Shown here in pieces: positions 19,984-29,676 of a stretch of DNA of 64,000 bases. Origin of the DNA: Chryseobacterium sp. 18061. Its GTDB lineage: Bacteria; Pseudomonadota; Gammaproteobacteria; Enterobacterales; Enterobacteriaceae. The stretch is from NCBI GenBank assembly GCA_902706205.1, contig CACSKA010000001.1, positions 310,001 through 374,000 of the forward strand. Direction: 5' to 3'. How positions within the stretch are numbered: the first letter of the stretch is position 1; each line of letters starts with the position of its first letter. The notes beneath the pieces were generated by a model. That model saw nothing but the letters and a program-made list of their open reading frames with translations, was not told the DNA's origin and did not search any database. The translations under genes were made by a program, and so were the position numbers.

Positions 19984-21663
19984 ATGATCCATGCCTTTAT
20001 AAAAAAAGGGTGCTTTCAGGACTCGGTCAGCTTAATGATTATTTCTCGTAAATTAAGCGAATCTGAAAGCGTAGAGGACGTGTCGGTAATGATGGGCACG
20101 CCCGCCAATAAAGCCTTGCTGGAAACCACCGGTTTTTGGCATGACGATTTTCAGCAGGCGACGCCGAATGATATCTGCGTGGCGATTCGTACTCTGGCTG
20201 ATGACGCAACGGTTACTCAGCAGATTGTTGAGCAACTCGATGCCGCGTTGGTAGCCCTGGCACAGGGGACGGGTAACGGTCAGTCGCTGGTCCAGGTGAA
20301 ACGCTGGGAAAGCGCCTGTCAAAAGCTGCCCCAAGCCAATTTACTGCTGATCTCCATTGCCGGAGAGTATGCCGCCGGGCTGGCGCATCAGGCGCTGGAA
20401 AGCGGCAAAAACGTGATGATATTTTCCGATAACGTCACACTCGACGATGAAATTGCACTCAAAACTCGTGCCCGTGAATACGGTCTGCTCGTAATGGGGC
20501 CAGACTGTGGCACCTCGATTTTGGCCGGGACGCCGCTGGCTTTCGCCAACGTCATGCCCAAGGGAAATATCGGCGTTATCGGCGCCTCCGGGACCGGTAT
20601 CCAGGAGCTCACATCACAAATCGCCCTCGCCGGAGAAGGGATAACCCACGCCATCGGGCTGGGTGGGCGTGATCTTAGCGAGCAAGTGGGAGGCATCAGC
20701 GCGCTGACCGCGCTGGAGATGCTGGCGAGCGATGCGCTAAGCCAGGTACTGGTCTTTGTGTCCAAACCTCCTGCAGAAACTGTACGCCATCGAGTCATTC
20801 AGGCGATGAAAGCCAGCGGGAAACCTGTGGTGGCGCTGTTCCTCGGCTATGTCTCTCCGGTTACCCACGATGAAAACGTCTGGTTTGCCGCGACCCTGGA
20901 TGAGGCAGCCCGGCTGGCCTGCTTGCTTTCACGCGTTGCGAGCCGAGTCGCGAGCCGGGTAGATACCTGCGCGCCGGCTGCCGGAGGTGTTTTGCGCGGG
21001 CTGTACACTGGCGGCACCCTGGCGGCAGAAGCCTCGATGCTGCTGGCCAGCCACCTCGGGATCGAACCTGACCCGCAGCATCATCACGGCATAATGCTGG
21101 ATGCGCAAGGACATCAGGTTATCGATCTGGGCGATGATTTTTACACCGTGGGCCGCCCACATCCGATGATCGACCCGTCCCTGCGCAACCAGCTGGTTGC
21201 CGGGCTGGCGCAGCAGCCGGACGTCAGCGTTTTGCTGCTCGATGTGGTACTCGGCTATGGCGCGACCGACGATCCTGCCGGGCCGCTGGTGGAGGCCATC
21301 GCCAAAGCACAGGCGGGACGAAGCGCGACACATCCACTTCAGGTTATCGCCACTGTCACCGGCACTGAGCGCGATCCGCAGGTGCGTTCGATGCAAATTG
21401 CCATTCTGGAAGATGCCGGGATAGCGGTAGTCAATTCTCTGCCAGAAGCGACCCTGCTGGCGGTGGAATTACTGCACCCACGTCCGGTTCACATCGCAAA
21501 AAGCACAGCGGCGCTGCTGGAAGGTGTGGCGGTGATCAATGCCGGGTTGCGCAGTTTTGCTCTGGATTTACAGGCTGTCGACACCCCAGTGGTGCATTAC
21601 TCATGGATGCCCGTGGCGGGCGGCAATCAACAACTGGCGCGTTTATTAGAACGTTTGCAATAA
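19984..21663 (+). CDS. fdrA: Oxamate transcarbamoylase subunit FdrA
   Basis: FdrA is related to succinyl-CoA synthetase alpha chains (NVMPKGNIGVIGASGTGIQELTSQIA around 190-215; GLGGRDLSEQVGG). With YlbE and YlbF it has been reported as the E. coli oxamate transcarbamoylase (proposed names allF, allG, allH), which phosphorolyses oxalurate to oxamate and carbamoyl phosphate. The length is 559 aa, against 555 in E. coli. The difference maps to a short tandem repeat, SRVASRVASRVD near residues 317-328. First gene of a tight four-gene run; ylbE starts 9 bp after its stop. Confidence 0.93.
   Translation: MIHAFIKKGCFQDSVSLMIISRKLSESESVEDVSVMMGTPANKALLETTGFWHDDFQQATPNDICVAIRTLADDATVTQQIVEQLDAALVALAQGTGNGQSLVQVKRWESACQKLPQANLLLISIAGEYAAGLAHQALESGKNVMIFSDNVTLDDEIALKTRAREYGLLVMGPDCGTSILAGTPLAFANVMPKGNIGVIGASGTGIQELTSQIALAGEGITHAIGLGGRDLSEQVGGISALTALEMLASDALSQVLVFVSKPPAETVRHRVIQAMKASGKPVVALFLGYVSPVTHDENVWFAATLDEAARLACLLSRVASRVASRVDTCAPAAGGVLRGLYTGGTLAAEASMLLASHLGIEPDPQHHHGIMLDAQGHQVIDLGDDFYTVGRPHPMIDPSLRNQLVAGLAQQPDVSVLLLDVVLGYGATDDPAGPLVEAIAKAQAGRSATHPLQVIATVTGTERDPQVRSMQIAILEDAGIAVVNSLPEATLLAVELLHPRPVHIAKSTAALLEGVAVINAGLRSFALDLQAVDTPVVHYSWMPVAGGNQQLARLLERLQ
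20934..20962 (+). repeat. 12-bp tandem repeat in fdrA
   Basis: GTTGCGAGCCGA / GTCGCGAGCCGG / GTA: two and a partial copies of a 12-bp unit, preserving frame and encoding repeated VASR. It accounts for about four extra residues relative to the E. coli protein and suggests a slipped-strand duplication. Confidence 0.7.
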
Positions 21664-21672
21664 GGGGTTCCA

Positions 21673-22932
21673 ATGTTTACATCCGTGGCGCAAGCCAATG
21701 TCGCAGTAATCGAACGTATTCGTCAGGCGCGTCCTCACTGGCTAGATGTCAAACCCGCCGCCTCGCTTATCTCTGTGCTTAATCAGGGAAAAACGTTGCT
21801 GCACGCCGGGCCGCCAATGCGCTGGCAGGAGATGACCGGCCCGATGAAAGGGGCCTGCATTGGGGCCTGCCTGTTTGAAGGTTGGGCTGCCAATGAGCAC
21901 AATGCGCTGGCGTTGCTTGAAAGCGGGCAGGTCACGTTTATCCCTTGTCATCACGTTAACGCAGTGGGGCCGATGGGCGGTATTACCTCCGCCAGTATGC
22001 CGATGCTGGTGGTGGAGAACATTACCGACGGCAACCGCGCTTTTTGCAATCTAAATGAAGGGATCGGCAAAGTGATGCGCTTTGGCGCGTATGGCGAAGA
22101 CGTTCAACAGCGGCTGCGTTGGATGCGTGACGTGCTGGGGCCGGTACTGAGTGCGGCGCTGGACACCTTTGATCGTGGCATCGATCTGACCGCTATGATG
22201 GCGCAGGGCATCACCATGGGAGATGAATTCCATCAGCGCAATATCGCCACCTCAGCGCTGTTGATGCGCGTGCTGGCCCCACAGATTGCCCGTCTGAATC
22301 ATGATAAGCAGCAGATTGCCGAAGTCCTCGATTTCCTTAGCCTCACCGATCAGTTCTTCCTCAACGTGGCGATGGCTTACTGCAAAGCGGCGATGGACGC
22401 CGGGGCGCAGGTGCGGGCAGGCAGCATCGTGACCGCCATGACCCGCAACGGTAATCAGTTCGGCATTCGCGTTAGCGGTCTGGGTGAGCGTTGGTTTACC
22501 GCGCCGGTCAACACGCCGCAGGGATTGTTCTTCACCGGTTTCAGCCAGCAGCAGGCCAACCCAGATATGGGGGACAGCGCCATTACCGAAACTTTTGGTA
22601 TCGGCGGCGCGGCGATGATTGCGGCCCCGGGGGTGACCCGTTTTGTCGGGGCCGGGGGCATGGAAGCGGCGAAATCGGTTTCTGAGGAAATGGCGGAAAT
22701 CTTCGTCGAGCGCAACATGCAGTTGCAAATCCCCGGCTGGGATTTCCAGGGCGCCTGTCTGGGGCTGGACATCCGGAGAGTGGTGGAAACCGGGATCACA
22801 CCGTTGATCAATACCGGGATTGCTCACCAGGAGGCCGGGATTGGCCAGATTGGTGCGGGTACGGTCAGGGCGCCGCTGGGCTGCTTCGAACAGGCGCTGC
22901 TGGCGCTGGCCGATGAGCTGGGCGTGAACTAA
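21673..22932 (+). CDS. ylbE: Oxamate transcarbamoylase subunit YlbE (DUF1116)
   Basis: DUF1116-family protein, 419 residues as in E. coli, that works with FdrA and YlbF in oxalurate phosphorolysis. Conserved stretches include GPMKGACIGACLFEGWA (about 56-72), FIPCHHVNAVGPMGGITSASMPM (about 93-115), TAMTRNGNQFGIRVSGLGERWFTAP (about 255-280) and ETFGIGGAAMIAAPGVTRFVGAGG. The stop (TAA, 22930-22932) is immediately followed by the ylbF ATG, so translation is coupled. No membrane helices are evident; it is probably cytoplasmic. Confidence 0.93.
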   Translation: MFTSVAQANVAVIERIRQARPHWLDVKPAASLISVLNQGKTLLHAGPPMRWQEMTGPMKGACIGACLFEGWAANEHNALALLESGQVTFIPCHHVNAVGPMGGITSASMPMLVVENITDGNRAFCNLNEGIGKVMRFGAYGEDVQQRLRWMRDVLGPVLSAALDTFDRGIDLTAMMAQGITMGDEFHQRNIATSALLMRVLAPQIARLNHDKQQIAEVLDFLSLTDQFFLNVAMAYCKAAMDAGAQVRAGSIVTAMTRNGNQFGIRVSGLGERWFTAPVNTPQGLFFTGFSQQQANPDMGDSAITETFGIGGAAMIAAPGVTRFVGAGGMEAAKSVSEEMAEIFVERNMQLQIPGWDFQGACLGLDIRRVVETGITPLINTGIAHQEAGIGQIGAGTVRAPLGCFEQALLALADELGVN

Positions 22933-23748
22933 ATGCGCCTTATTGCGCCGTTGATCGGTAGCCTGCAGGCCACGCACTCCGATCAGCGCTGGCAGCTGGC
23001 AGGCATCTGGCGGCGCAGTATCAATCTGCAGAGTGGCGCCGATGCGATGCTGACGCTGCATCGCATCGGGAGCGGGATTAGCCCTGCCGGATGGGTGCTA
23101 CGTGGCCATGATTTTGATCAGCTGCGTCAGGCTCTCGGCCCGACTAGCCGGGTGGGGTCAGATGCGCATTCGCTGACGCTGGGCGGTTATACCATTTGCG
23201 CGCCGCAACGGCGTTGTTCGCTGCGCCTCGTGCCACCCTCTACACCGTATCGTTTAGCGGCCAGCGAGATGCAGCGTGCGGCAGAAACCGGGCTGTTTGG
23301 TCCGTTATGGAAGGCGTCAATGCTGCCGTTGCCCAATGAGTTACGCCAGTTTGCGCATGCCTTTGGCGTGGCACTGAACGGGCAGGCGGTTGACTGGCGG
23401 GAGTGGCTTGGCAAAGGCCCCGGCCTCACACCAAGCCATGACGATACGCTGACCGGGATGTTGCTGGCGGCCTGGTACTTTGGCGCGCTGAACCTTTCAC
23501 GCGCCGCGCCATTTTTTGCCGCGTCCAGTGCACTGACCGAGGTGACGACAGCCGTGAGCGTCAATTATTTGCACTATGCGGCGATGGGCTGTTTTTCCTC
23601 ACCGTTGCTGCATTTCGCCCATGCCCTGAGCCGTCAACGACGCCTGGATGAAGCCATTGACGCCGTGCTGGCGCTCGGCCATACCTCCGGGGCGGATACG
23701 CTGCTGGGGTTCTGGGCTGCACAACAGATTATCAAGGGAACACAATGA
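22933..23748 (+). CDS. ylbF: Oxamate transcarbamoylase subunit YlbF (DUF2877)
   Basis: DUF2877-family protein, 271 residues, third component of the FdrA-YlbE-YlbF set. The C-terminal half carries the DUF2877 block [25 protein letters not shown] (about 157-181) and a late [18 protein letters not shown]. The start is flush with the ylbE stop, and the stop overlaps the ybcF start by 4 bp (ATGA). This coupling of four genes supports a single functional unit. No function is visible from motifs alone. Confidence 0.92.
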   Translation: MRLIAPLIGSLQATHSDQRWQLAGIWRRSINLQSGADAMLTLHRIGSGISPAGWVLRGHDFDQLRQALGPTSRVGSDAHSLTLGGYTICAPQRRCSLRLVPPSTPYRLAASEMQRAAETGLFGPLWKASMLPLPNELRQFAHAFGVALNGQAVDWREWLGKGPGLTPSHDDTLTGMLLAAWYFGALNLSRAAPFFAASSALTEVTTAVSVNYLHYAAMGCFSSPLLHFAHALSRQRRLDEAIDAVLALGHTSGADTLLGFWAAQQIIKGTQ

Positions 23749-24644
23749 AAACTCTGGTGGTTGCCCTCGGCGGCAACGCATTACTTCAGCGCGGAGAAGC
23801 GCTGACCGTAGAAAATCAGTATCGCAATATCGCCAGCGCAGTGCCTGCACTGGCACGGCTGGCAAAGCATTATCGACTGGCGATTGTGCACGGTAATGGC
23901 CCGCAGGTTGGGTTGTTGGCTCTGCAAAATCTCGCCTATCAGGAGAGCGTCACGCCTTACCCGCTCGATGTGCTGGTGGCGGAAAGTCAGGGCATGATTG
24001 GCTATATGCTGGCCCAGCGCCTGAGCACTGAGGCAGACATGCCGCCGGTGACCAATGTGATGACACGCATAGCGGTGGCGAAAGATGACCCAGCATTCAG
24101 CGCTCCGGAGAAATTTATCGGCCCGGTGTATGCGCCTGAGCAGCAAACGCAGCTGGAAGCCTGTCACGGCTGGACTATGAAGCGCGATGGCAAGCATATA
24201 CGCCGCGTGGTGCCGTCGCCGGTCCCGCAGCAGATCATGGATATCAACGCCATCGAACTGCTGTTACAGGCCGGACATGTGGTGATTTGTAGCGGCGGTG
24301 GCGGTGTGCCGGTGCTGAAAAGCGGGGCAGGGGTGGAAGCTGTGATTGACAAAGACCTGGCGGCGGCGCTGTTGGCTGAACATATTCAGGCCGACGGGCT
24401 GGTTATCCTGACCGATGCGGATGCGGTGTATCAACATTGGGGCACGCCGCAGCAACGGGCGATACGCCGGGCGACGCCGCAGGAGCTGGCCCCGTTTGCC
24501 AAAGCCGATGGTGCGATGGGGCCAAAAGTTGCCGCTGTTAGTGGGTACGTGACCCGTCTCGGGAAACCTGCGTGGATTGGCGCCCTGTCGCGCATTGAGG
24601 AGACACTGGCCGGGCAGGCGGGAACCTGTATCAGTCTGGAGTGA
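23745..24644 (+). CDS. ybcF: Catabolic carbamate kinase YbcF
   Basis: Transfers phosphate from carbamoyl phosphate to ADP, giving ATP, CO2 and ammonia. It completes energy recovery from oxalurate (proposed name allK). 299 residues of the carbamate/amino-acid kinase family. Motifs are [14 protein letters not shown] (residues 4-17), [15 protein letters not shown] (46-60), [14 protein letters not shown] (178-191), [13 protein letters not shown] and ILTDADAVY. Overlaps ylbF by 4 bp. A REP-like hairpin follows 15 bp after the stop. Confidence 0.94.
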   Translation: MKTLVVALGGNALLQRGEALTVENQYRNIASAVPALARLAKHYRLAIVHGNGPQVGLLALQNLAYQESVTPYPLDVLVAESQGMIGYMLAQRLSTEADMPPVTNVMTRIAVAKDDPAFSAPEKFIGPVYAPEQQTQLEACHGWTMKRDGKHIRRVVPSPVPQQIMDINAIELLLQAGHVVICSGGGGVPVLKSGAGVEAVIDKDLAAALLAEHIQADGLVILTDADAVYQHWGTPQQRAIRRATPQELAPFAKADGAMGPKVAAVSGYVTRLGKPAWIGALSRIEETLAGQAGTCISLE

Positions 24645-24658
24645 GACTGTCGTTAACG

Positions 24659-24685
24659 TGCCCGGCAGCGCAACGCCACCGGGCA
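24659..24685. repeat. REP-like hairpin between ybcF and purK
   Basis: Imperfect palindrome TGCCCGGCAGCGCAACGCCACCGGGCA with GCCCGG/CCGGGC outer arms, between the convergent ybcF and purK. There is no T-run on either side, so it resembles an extragenic palindrome rather than a classic terminator. Confidence 0.6.
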
Positions 24686-24691
24686 AGAGGA

Positions 24692-25759
24692 CTACGGCAA
24701 CTGAGACTGTGCCCAGGTAATTCCGCTGGTATATTCCGGTGGCAGCAGTGGAACCAGTGCTTCAAGAGTGGCGCTTAAACGATCGGTGTCGCTGTCATTG
24801 AGGTTTAAATGGCCGACCTTCCGGCCTGCACGCACCTCTTTCGCATACCAGTGCAAATGCACCAGTGGCAGCTTCAGCCAGTCCGTATTCAGGTCTGTAC
24901 CAATCAGGTTGACCATTACTGATGGACTGTTGATGACCGGTGGCGGCAGCGGTAGTTGAGTGATAGCGCGCAGATGCAGTTCGAACTGGCTGATGGACGC
25001 ACCGTTTTGCGTCCAGTGCCCGCTGTTGTGCACGCGTGGGGCCAGTTCATTAATCAGCAGCCCGGCAGGGGTGATAAAGCACTCCATCGCCATCACGCCG
25101 ACGTAGTTCAGCTCATTCATAATGGACGTGAGCATGGTTTCGGCCTGCGCCTGCTGCTCTGCATTAGCCTGCGGGAAGGCGACGCTGACGCGCAGAATAC
25201 CATCCTGATGCAGGTTGTGGGTCAGCGGATAGAACACCGTCGTACCGTCATGCGCTCTGGCACCGACCAGCGACACTTCACCGCTGAAATTAATGCCTTT
25301 CTCAACGATGCATTCGCCATAGCAGTCGTCCGGCAGTTGTTCGGTTTCGTGGCTGCGCAAGCGCCACTGACCACGCCCGTCATAACCGCCGGTGCGGCGC
25401 TTAACGATGGCCAGTTCGCCGAGATCATCAAACACGCCGGGCCATTCGGTTTTCTCTGCCAGCAGCTGCCACGGCGCGGTGGCGAGACTCAGCTTGTCGA
25501 ACAACTGTTTTTGCGTCAGGCGGTCAGCGATTATCGGAAAGACGTCGCGGTTAACGAACGCCGGATGACGCGCCAGTTCGCGGGTTAACGCGGTTTCTGG
25601 CCAGCGCTCAATTTCAGCCGTAATGACGCTTTGCTGAAATGGCACGGCTTCCGGATCAGCTTCGAGGCCGACCGGCCAGACGTCGATCCCCAACGGTTCA
25701 CCGGCCTGGCGCAGCATGCGGCCTAACTGACCGTTGCCGAGGACGCAAACCTGTTTCAT
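24692..25759 (-). CDS. purK: N5-carboxyaminoimidazole ribonucleotide synthase
   Basis: ATP-grasp ligase of purine synthesis: AIR, ATP and bicarbonate to N5-CAIR. 355 residues, same as E. coli. N-terminal preATP-grasp motif [23 protein letters not shown] (3-25), central [13 protein letters not shown] loop, and metal-site region [38 protein letters not shown]. The start overlaps the purE stop by 4 bp (ATGA), so purE-purK are coupled. Confidence 0.97.
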   Translation of the reverse strand: MKQVCVLGNGQLGRMLRQAGEPLGIDVWPVGLEADPEAVPFQQSVITAEIERWPETALTRELARHPAFVNRDVFPIIADRLTQKQLFDKLSLATAPWQLLAEKTEWPGVFDDLGELAIVKRRTGGYDGRGQWRLRSHETEQLPDDCYGECIVEKGINFSGEVSLVGARAHDGTTVFYPLTHNLHQDGILRVSVAFPQANAEQQAQAETMLTSIMNELNYVGVMAMECFITPAGLLINELAPRVHNSGHWTQNGASISQFELHLRAITQLPLPPPVINSPSVMVNLIGTDLNTDWLKLPLVHLHWYAKEVRAGRKVGHLNLNDSDTDRLSATLEALVPLLPPEYTSGITWAQSQLP

Positions 25760-26265
25760 GCACCACCCCGCGGGTCCGGATTCTCCAGAACCTCGTCGGT
25801 TTGCGCTTTACGCCAGTCGGCCAGGCGCTGATGCAATTCGCTGTCGTGTGTAGCAAGGATTTGTGCGGCCAGCAGGGCGGCGTTGGCGGCTCCTGCTTTG
25901 CCAATCGCCAGCGTTCCCACCGGAATACCGCGCGGCATCTGGACGATAGAGTAGAGGCTATCCACACCGCTCAGGGCTGCGCTCTGAACGGGTACGCCGA
26001 GCACGGGAACCAGAGTTTTCGCTGCAATCATACCTGGTAAATGCGCTGCACCGCCTGCGCCCGCAATAATCACCTGATAACCGTTGTCTTCTGCCGTTTC
26101 GGCAAAGCTGAACAGTTTATCGGGCGTGCGATGGGCAGAGACGATTTCCACGTGGTGTGGAACATTCAGGGAATCAAAGATTTCGGCTGCAAACTGCATG
26201 GCAGCCCAGTCGCTTTTGGACCCCATCACGATGGCGACTCGCGCCGGATTGTTGCGGGAAGACAT
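25756..26265 (-). CDS. purE: N5-carboxyaminoimidazole ribonucleotide mutase
   Basis: Moves the carboxylate of N5-CAIR to give CAIR. From ATG 26265 ([20 protein letters not shown]) it is 169 aa, the E. coli length; a longer frame to 26325 has no support. Active-site blocks are GSKSDW (15-20), [10 protein letters not shown] (42-51), [17 protein letters not shown] (67-83) and [22 protein letters not shown]. Regulated with purK from a promoter carrying a PurR box at 26338-26353. Confidence 0.97.
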   Translation of the reverse strand: MSSRNNPARVAIVMGSKSDWAAMQFAAEIFDSLNVPHHVEIVSAHRTPDKLFSFAETAEDNGYQVIIAGAGGAAHLPGMIAAKTLVPVLGVPVQSAALSGVDSLYSIVQMPRGIPVGTLAIGKAGAANAALLAAQILATHDSELHQRLADWRKAQTDEVLENPDPRGGA

Positions 26266-26337
26266 GCGTCTTAAAACTCCTGTGGGTGTGGAACACACTG
26301 CTTTGAAGGCCACAGAGAATAGCACGGAAAAACGCCA

Positions 26338-26353
26338 AGGAAAACGGTTGCGC
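26338..26353 (-). promoter_or_regulatory. PurR operator of purEK
   Basis: On the minus strand GCGCAACCGTTTTCCT, matching the PurR consensus ACGCAAACGTTTNCGT at most positions and nearly identical to the E. coli purE operator as I recall it. It lies 73-88 bp upstream of the purE ATG, where the purE promoter is expected. Confidence 0.8.
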
Positions 26354-26517
26354 GGTCATGAAAGCGGTGAATGCGGTGCCTGTTTTTCTGTTCCTGTAAA
26401 TCTGACCCATAAGGAGGAGAAATACGGTAAAGTCACGCATGGACTTACCTGTAGGAAAATATCGACTGCGTCGTCATCAGACATATTACGCAGCGCAGCA
26501 TTTCATGAGGAGAAGGT

Positions 26518-26778
26518 ATGCTGGCAATACTTCGCACCCCGGAGGGGAAAAAATTTCTGACCGCCGTTGCTATCGTTTTCATTATTGCGGTAACGGTGGT
26601 GTCTAAAGTCACGTTCCAGGGGGTTGAAGATCAATACAATCTGCCGATGGATCAGTGGAGCGTGTCGATGTACTTCATTCAGGGCGCATGGGCCACTATC
26701 TACAGCATTATGTTCACCATCATTGGCTCACTGCCGTTTGGCTTCTATTTCCTCGGTCCGAAAGACGATCGCGGTTAA
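26518..26778 (+). CDS. Small two-helix inner-membrane protein, function unknown
   Basis: 86 residues. It has one clear membrane helix (about 14-30, TAVAIVFIIAVTVVSKV) and a second hydrophobic segment (about 55-78, AWATIYSIMFTIIGSLPFGFYFLG). Between them lies a hydrophilic loop with DQYNLPMDQWSVSMYF, and the tail is charged (PKDDRG). An excellent ribosome site, GAGGAGAAGG, sits 1-2 bp from optimal spacing. It is divergent from purE and convergent with lpxH. The family may be the enterobacterial DUF2534 group, but this is from memory and uncertain. Confidence 0.8.
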   Translation: MLAILRTPEGKKFLTAVAIVFIIAVTVVSKVTFQGVEDQYNLPMDQWSVSMYFIQGAWATIYSIMFTIIGSLPFGFYFLGPKDDRG

Positions 26779-26801
26779 GTTTTTTGCTTAAGAAAGGCAG
26801 T

Positions 26802-27524
26802 TCAGAAAGGGAAGGCGATTAATTCGACGTTATCGGTGGTCACTTTGACCATCGATCCTTCGCTGTGCCACGCGCCTAACACCACACGAAAAGCGGGTTT
26901 CCCGTTTGCGGTGAGCTCGTGAATCGCCGGGCGATGGGTATGCCCATGAATGAGCCATTGCACCTGATGCTTTTCCATCACATCGACCACAGCGTGGGCG
27001 TTGACGTCCATGATTTCCATCGATTTATGGCTGTTGGCGTTCTTGCTGTCATCGCGCATTTTGGCGGCGATGCGGCGGCGAACGAATAGCGGCAGGGCCA
27101 GAAACAGCCTTTGCAGCCAGGGCTGATGAACTTTGGCGCGGAAGGCCAGATACCCAGGATCGTCTGTACATAGCGTGTCGCCGTGTATGACCAACACCTT
27201 TCGGCCATACAGATCCAGACACTGCTCTTCGGGCAGTAACGTCATGCCACTCTCACGGGCAAAACGCTTGCCAAGCAGAAAGTCACGGTTGCCGTGGATG
27301 AAGAAACAGGGCACACCAGAATCGACCAGCGCTTTGATTTCTTGTGCTATCTCACGATGAAGCGGTTCAGGGCTGTCATCGCCAATCCAGGCTTCAAATA
27401 GATCGCCGAGAATGTACAGCGCGTCCGCGCTGCGGGCAACACCTCGTAAAAAACGCAGAAAACCGGCGGTGATCGCCGGTTCTTCTGTGTGCAGATGCAA
27501 ATCTGCAATAAAGAGTGTCGCCAC
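26802..27524 (-). CDS. lpxH: UDP-2,3-diacylglucosamine diphosphatase
   Basis: Hydrolyses UDP-2,3-diacylglucosamine to lipid X and UMP in lipid A synthesis, at the inner-membrane face. 240 residues as in E. coli. Calcineurin-like metallophosphoesterase motifs are intact: ADLHLH (7-12), [11 protein letters not shown] (about 40-50), [12 protein letters not shown] (about 77-88), IHGDTLC and the C-terminal GHTHRP. It starts 3 bp after the ppiB stop and is co-transcribed with it. Confidence 0.97.
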   Translation of the reverse strand: MATLFIADLHLHTEEPAITAGFLRFLRGVARSADALYILGDLFEAWIGDDSPEPLHREIAQEIKALVDSGVPCFFIHGNRDFLLGKRFARESGMTLLPEEQCLDLYGRKVLVIHGDTLCTDDPGYLAFRAKVHQPWLQRLFLALPLFVRRRIAAKMRDDSKNANSHKSMEIMDVNAHAVVDVMEKHQVQWLIHGHTHRPAIHELTANGKPAFRVVLGAWHSEGSMVKVTTDNVELIAFPF

Positions 27525-27527
27525 GAA

Positions 27528-28022
27528 TTACTCGCTAACGGTCACGCTTGTCACAATAACGTCTTCTTTAGGAACGTCCTGGTGCATGCCGCTGCGGCCA
27601 GTTGCCACGGCTTTAATCTTATCAACAACGTCCATGCCTTCAGCCACTTCTGCGAATACGCAGTAACCCCAGCCTTGCAGGTTTTCGCCGGAGAAGTTCA
27701 GGAAATCGTTATCAACGATGTTGATGAAGAACTGTGCGGTAGCGGAGTGTGGCGCCTGAGTACGGGCCATTGCCAGCGTACCACGGGTGTTTTTCAGGCC
27801 GTTGTTCGCTTCGTTTTTGATCTGATCTTTGGTTTCTTTCTGATTCATGCCCGGCTCAAAGCCGCCGCCCTGGATCATAAAACCGTTGATAACACGGTGG
27901 AAAATGGTGTTGTCGTAGAAACCTTCGCGGCAGTAGTCCAGGAAGTTTTTAACTGTTTCAGGCGCTTTATCATCAAACGTTTTGATTACGATATCGCCGT
28001 GATTAGTGTGGAAAGTAACCAT
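27528..28022 (-). CDS. ppiB: Cytoplasmic peptidyl-prolyl cis-trans isomerase B
   Basis: Cyclophilin-type rotamase, 164 residues as in E. coli PpiB, with no signal peptide (unlike PpiA). Core motifs are [28 protein letters not shown] (26-53), containing the catalytic FHR and QGG, then [23 protein letters not shown] (about 80-102) and [18 protein letters not shown]. It is the first gene of ppiB-lpxH. It is divergent from cysS across a 172-bp gap. Confidence 0.97.
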   Translation of the reverse strand: MVTFHTNHGDIVIKTFDDKAPETVKNFLDYCREGFYDNTIFHRVINGFMIQGGGFEPGMNQKETKDQIKNEANNGLKNTRGTLAMARTQAPHSATAQFFINIVDNDFLNFSGENLQGWGYCVFAEVAEGMDVVDKIKAVATGRSGMHQDVPKEDVIVTSVTVSE

Positions 28023-28194
28023 TTTTGCATCCTGTTCCGATATTGTGGTGCGAATACCCGCTGGCGGGTCACGTATAGGGGGTTGTTATAGCATAACCGC
28101 CGGGTTCGATCACCTTGCATTGCGTGCTGCTTCCGGATCGAATTACAGGTAGAATATTCGCTTTACGATCACACTCGTTTACATGGAATCTTCA

Positions 28195-29580
28195 ATGTTA
28201 AAAATCTTTAATACACTGACGCGCCAAAAAGAGGAATTCAAACCTATTCATGCAGGAGTTGTCGGCATGTACGTGTGTGGTATTACCGTTTACGATCTCT
28301 GTCATATCGGCCACGGCCGTACGTTTGTGGCCTTTGACGTGGTAGCGCGCTACCTGCGTTTTCTTGGCTACCAGCTGAAATACGTGCGTAATATCACCGA
28401 TATTGACGACAAAATCATCAAGCGTGCGAATGAAAACGGTGAGGATTTTGTGGCATTGGTTGATCGCATGATCGCCGAAATGCACAACGATTTTGATGCA
28501 CTGAATATCCTGCGCCCGGACAACGAACCGCGTGCTACGCACCATATTCATGAAATAGTCGAAATAACCGAACGCCTGATAGAACGAGGTCATGCCTACG
28601 TGGCAGCCAACGGCGACGTGATGTTCTCGGTGCCGAGCGATCCAAACTACGGCCTGCTGTCGCGTCAGGATCTCGACAATCTTCAGGCCGGTGCCCGCGT
28701 TGAGGTGGTTGACGTGAAGCGTAATCCAATGGACTTCGTGTTGTGGAAAATGTCCAAAGCCGACGAACCAAGCTGGCCATCACCGTGGGGTGACGGGCGT
28801 CCAGGCTGGCACATCGAATGTTCCGCCATGAACTGCAAACAGCTCGGTTCCCATTTCGATATTCACGGCGGTGGTTCGGACCTGATGTTCCCGCACCATG
28901 AGAATGAAATCGCGCAGTCCACCTGTGCGCACGAGGGTGAGTACGTCAACACCTGGATGCACTCCGGGATGGTGATGGTTGACCGCGAAAAAATGTCCAA
29001 ATCACTGGGCAACTTCTTCACCGTGCGTGAGGTGCTGAAATATTACGACGCGGAAACCGTGCGTTATTTCCTGATGTCCGGCCACTATCGCAGCCAGCTA
29101 AATTACAGCGAAGATAACCTCAAGCAGGCACGTTCTGCGCTTGAACGTCTGTATACCGCGCTGCGCGGTACTGATGCCAGCGTAGAGGCGGCGGGCGGTG
29201 ACGCGTTTGAAACGCGCTTCCGTGATGCGATGGATGACGATTTCAACACCCCTGAAGCCTACTCCGTGCTGTTTGATATGGCACGTGAAGTGAACCGTCT
29301 GAAGGGCGAAGATGTGGCTGCGGCGAACGCCATGGCGGCACATTTGCGTAAACTTTCTGCCGTGCTGGGCCTGTTGGCGCAGGATCCGGAAGAGTTCCTA
29401 CAGGGCGGCGCGCAGGCAGATGACGGCGAAGTGGCTGAAATAGAAGCGTTGATCAAACAGCGTCTGGACGCGCGTCAGTCAAAAGACTGGGCGGCGGCGG
29501 ATGCGGCGCGTGACCGTTTGAACGAAATGGGTATCGTGCTGGAAGACGGTGCACAGGGGACAACCTGGCGTCGTAAGTAA
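28195..29580 (+). CDS. cysS: Cysteinyl-tRNA synthetase
   Basis: Class I synthetase, 461 residues from ATG 28195 (MLKIFNTL), the E. coli length; an in-frame ATG four codons upstream (28183) is less likely. The zinc-binding [10 protein letters not shown] (23-32), HIGH box HIGHGRT (36-42), [14 protein letters not shown] with the second zinc cysteine, HHENEIAQS, and the KMSKS loop [11 protein letters not shown] (about 262-272) are all intact. A paired REP/terminator structure follows 19 bp after the stop. Confidence 0.97.
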   Translation: MLKIFNTLTRQKEEFKPIHAGVVGMYVCGITVYDLCHIGHGRTFVAFDVVARYLRFLGYQLKYVRNITDIDDKIIKRANENGEDFVALVDRMIAEMHNDFDALNILRPDNEPRATHHIHEIVEITERLIERGHAYVAANGDVMFSVPSDPNYGLLSRQDLDNLQAGARVEVVDVKRNPMDFVLWKMSKADEPSWPSPWGDGRPGWHIECSAMNCKQLGSHFDIHGGGSDLMFPHHENEIAQSTCAHEGEYVNTWMHSGMVMVDREKMSKSLGNFFTVREVLKYYDAETVRYFLMSGHYRSQLNYSEDNLKQARSALERLYTALRGTDASVEAAGGDAFETRFRDAMDDDFNTPEAYSVLFDMAREVNRLKGEDVAAANAMAAHLRKLSAVLGLLAQDPEEFLQGGAQADDGEVAEIEALIKQRLDARQSKDWAAADAARDRLNEMGIVLEDGAQGTTWRRK

Positions 29581-29599
29581 CACGTCATTTGGATTAACT

Positions 29600-29676
29600 G
29601 CCCGGTGGCGCTGTGCTGACCGGTCCTACAATGAAAAACGTAGGCCCGTGTAAGCGTAGCGCCGCTGGGCTTTTTT
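29600..29676 (+). terminator. REP-like inverted repeat ending in a T-run after cysS
   Basis: Left arm 29600-29630 (GCCCGGTGGCGCTGTGCTGA...) and right arm 29640-29670 (GTAGGCCCGTGTAAGCGTAG...GGGC) are imperfect reverse complements. TTTTTT follows at 29671-29676. It is the same element type as 3694-3760 and probably ends cysS transcription. It overlaps the 3' end of the convergent regulator gene by two bases. Confidence 0.7.

Noticed and set aside
22252..23061. 269-codon open frame antisense to ylbE/ylbF
   Set aside because: Shadow of two conserved genes, with no ribosome site and no recognisable domain.
26440..26600. Short plus-strand frame starting MDLPVGKYRLRRHQ upstream of the small membrane protein
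   Set aside because: It overlaps most of the start of the better supported gene at 26518 and lacks conserved features.
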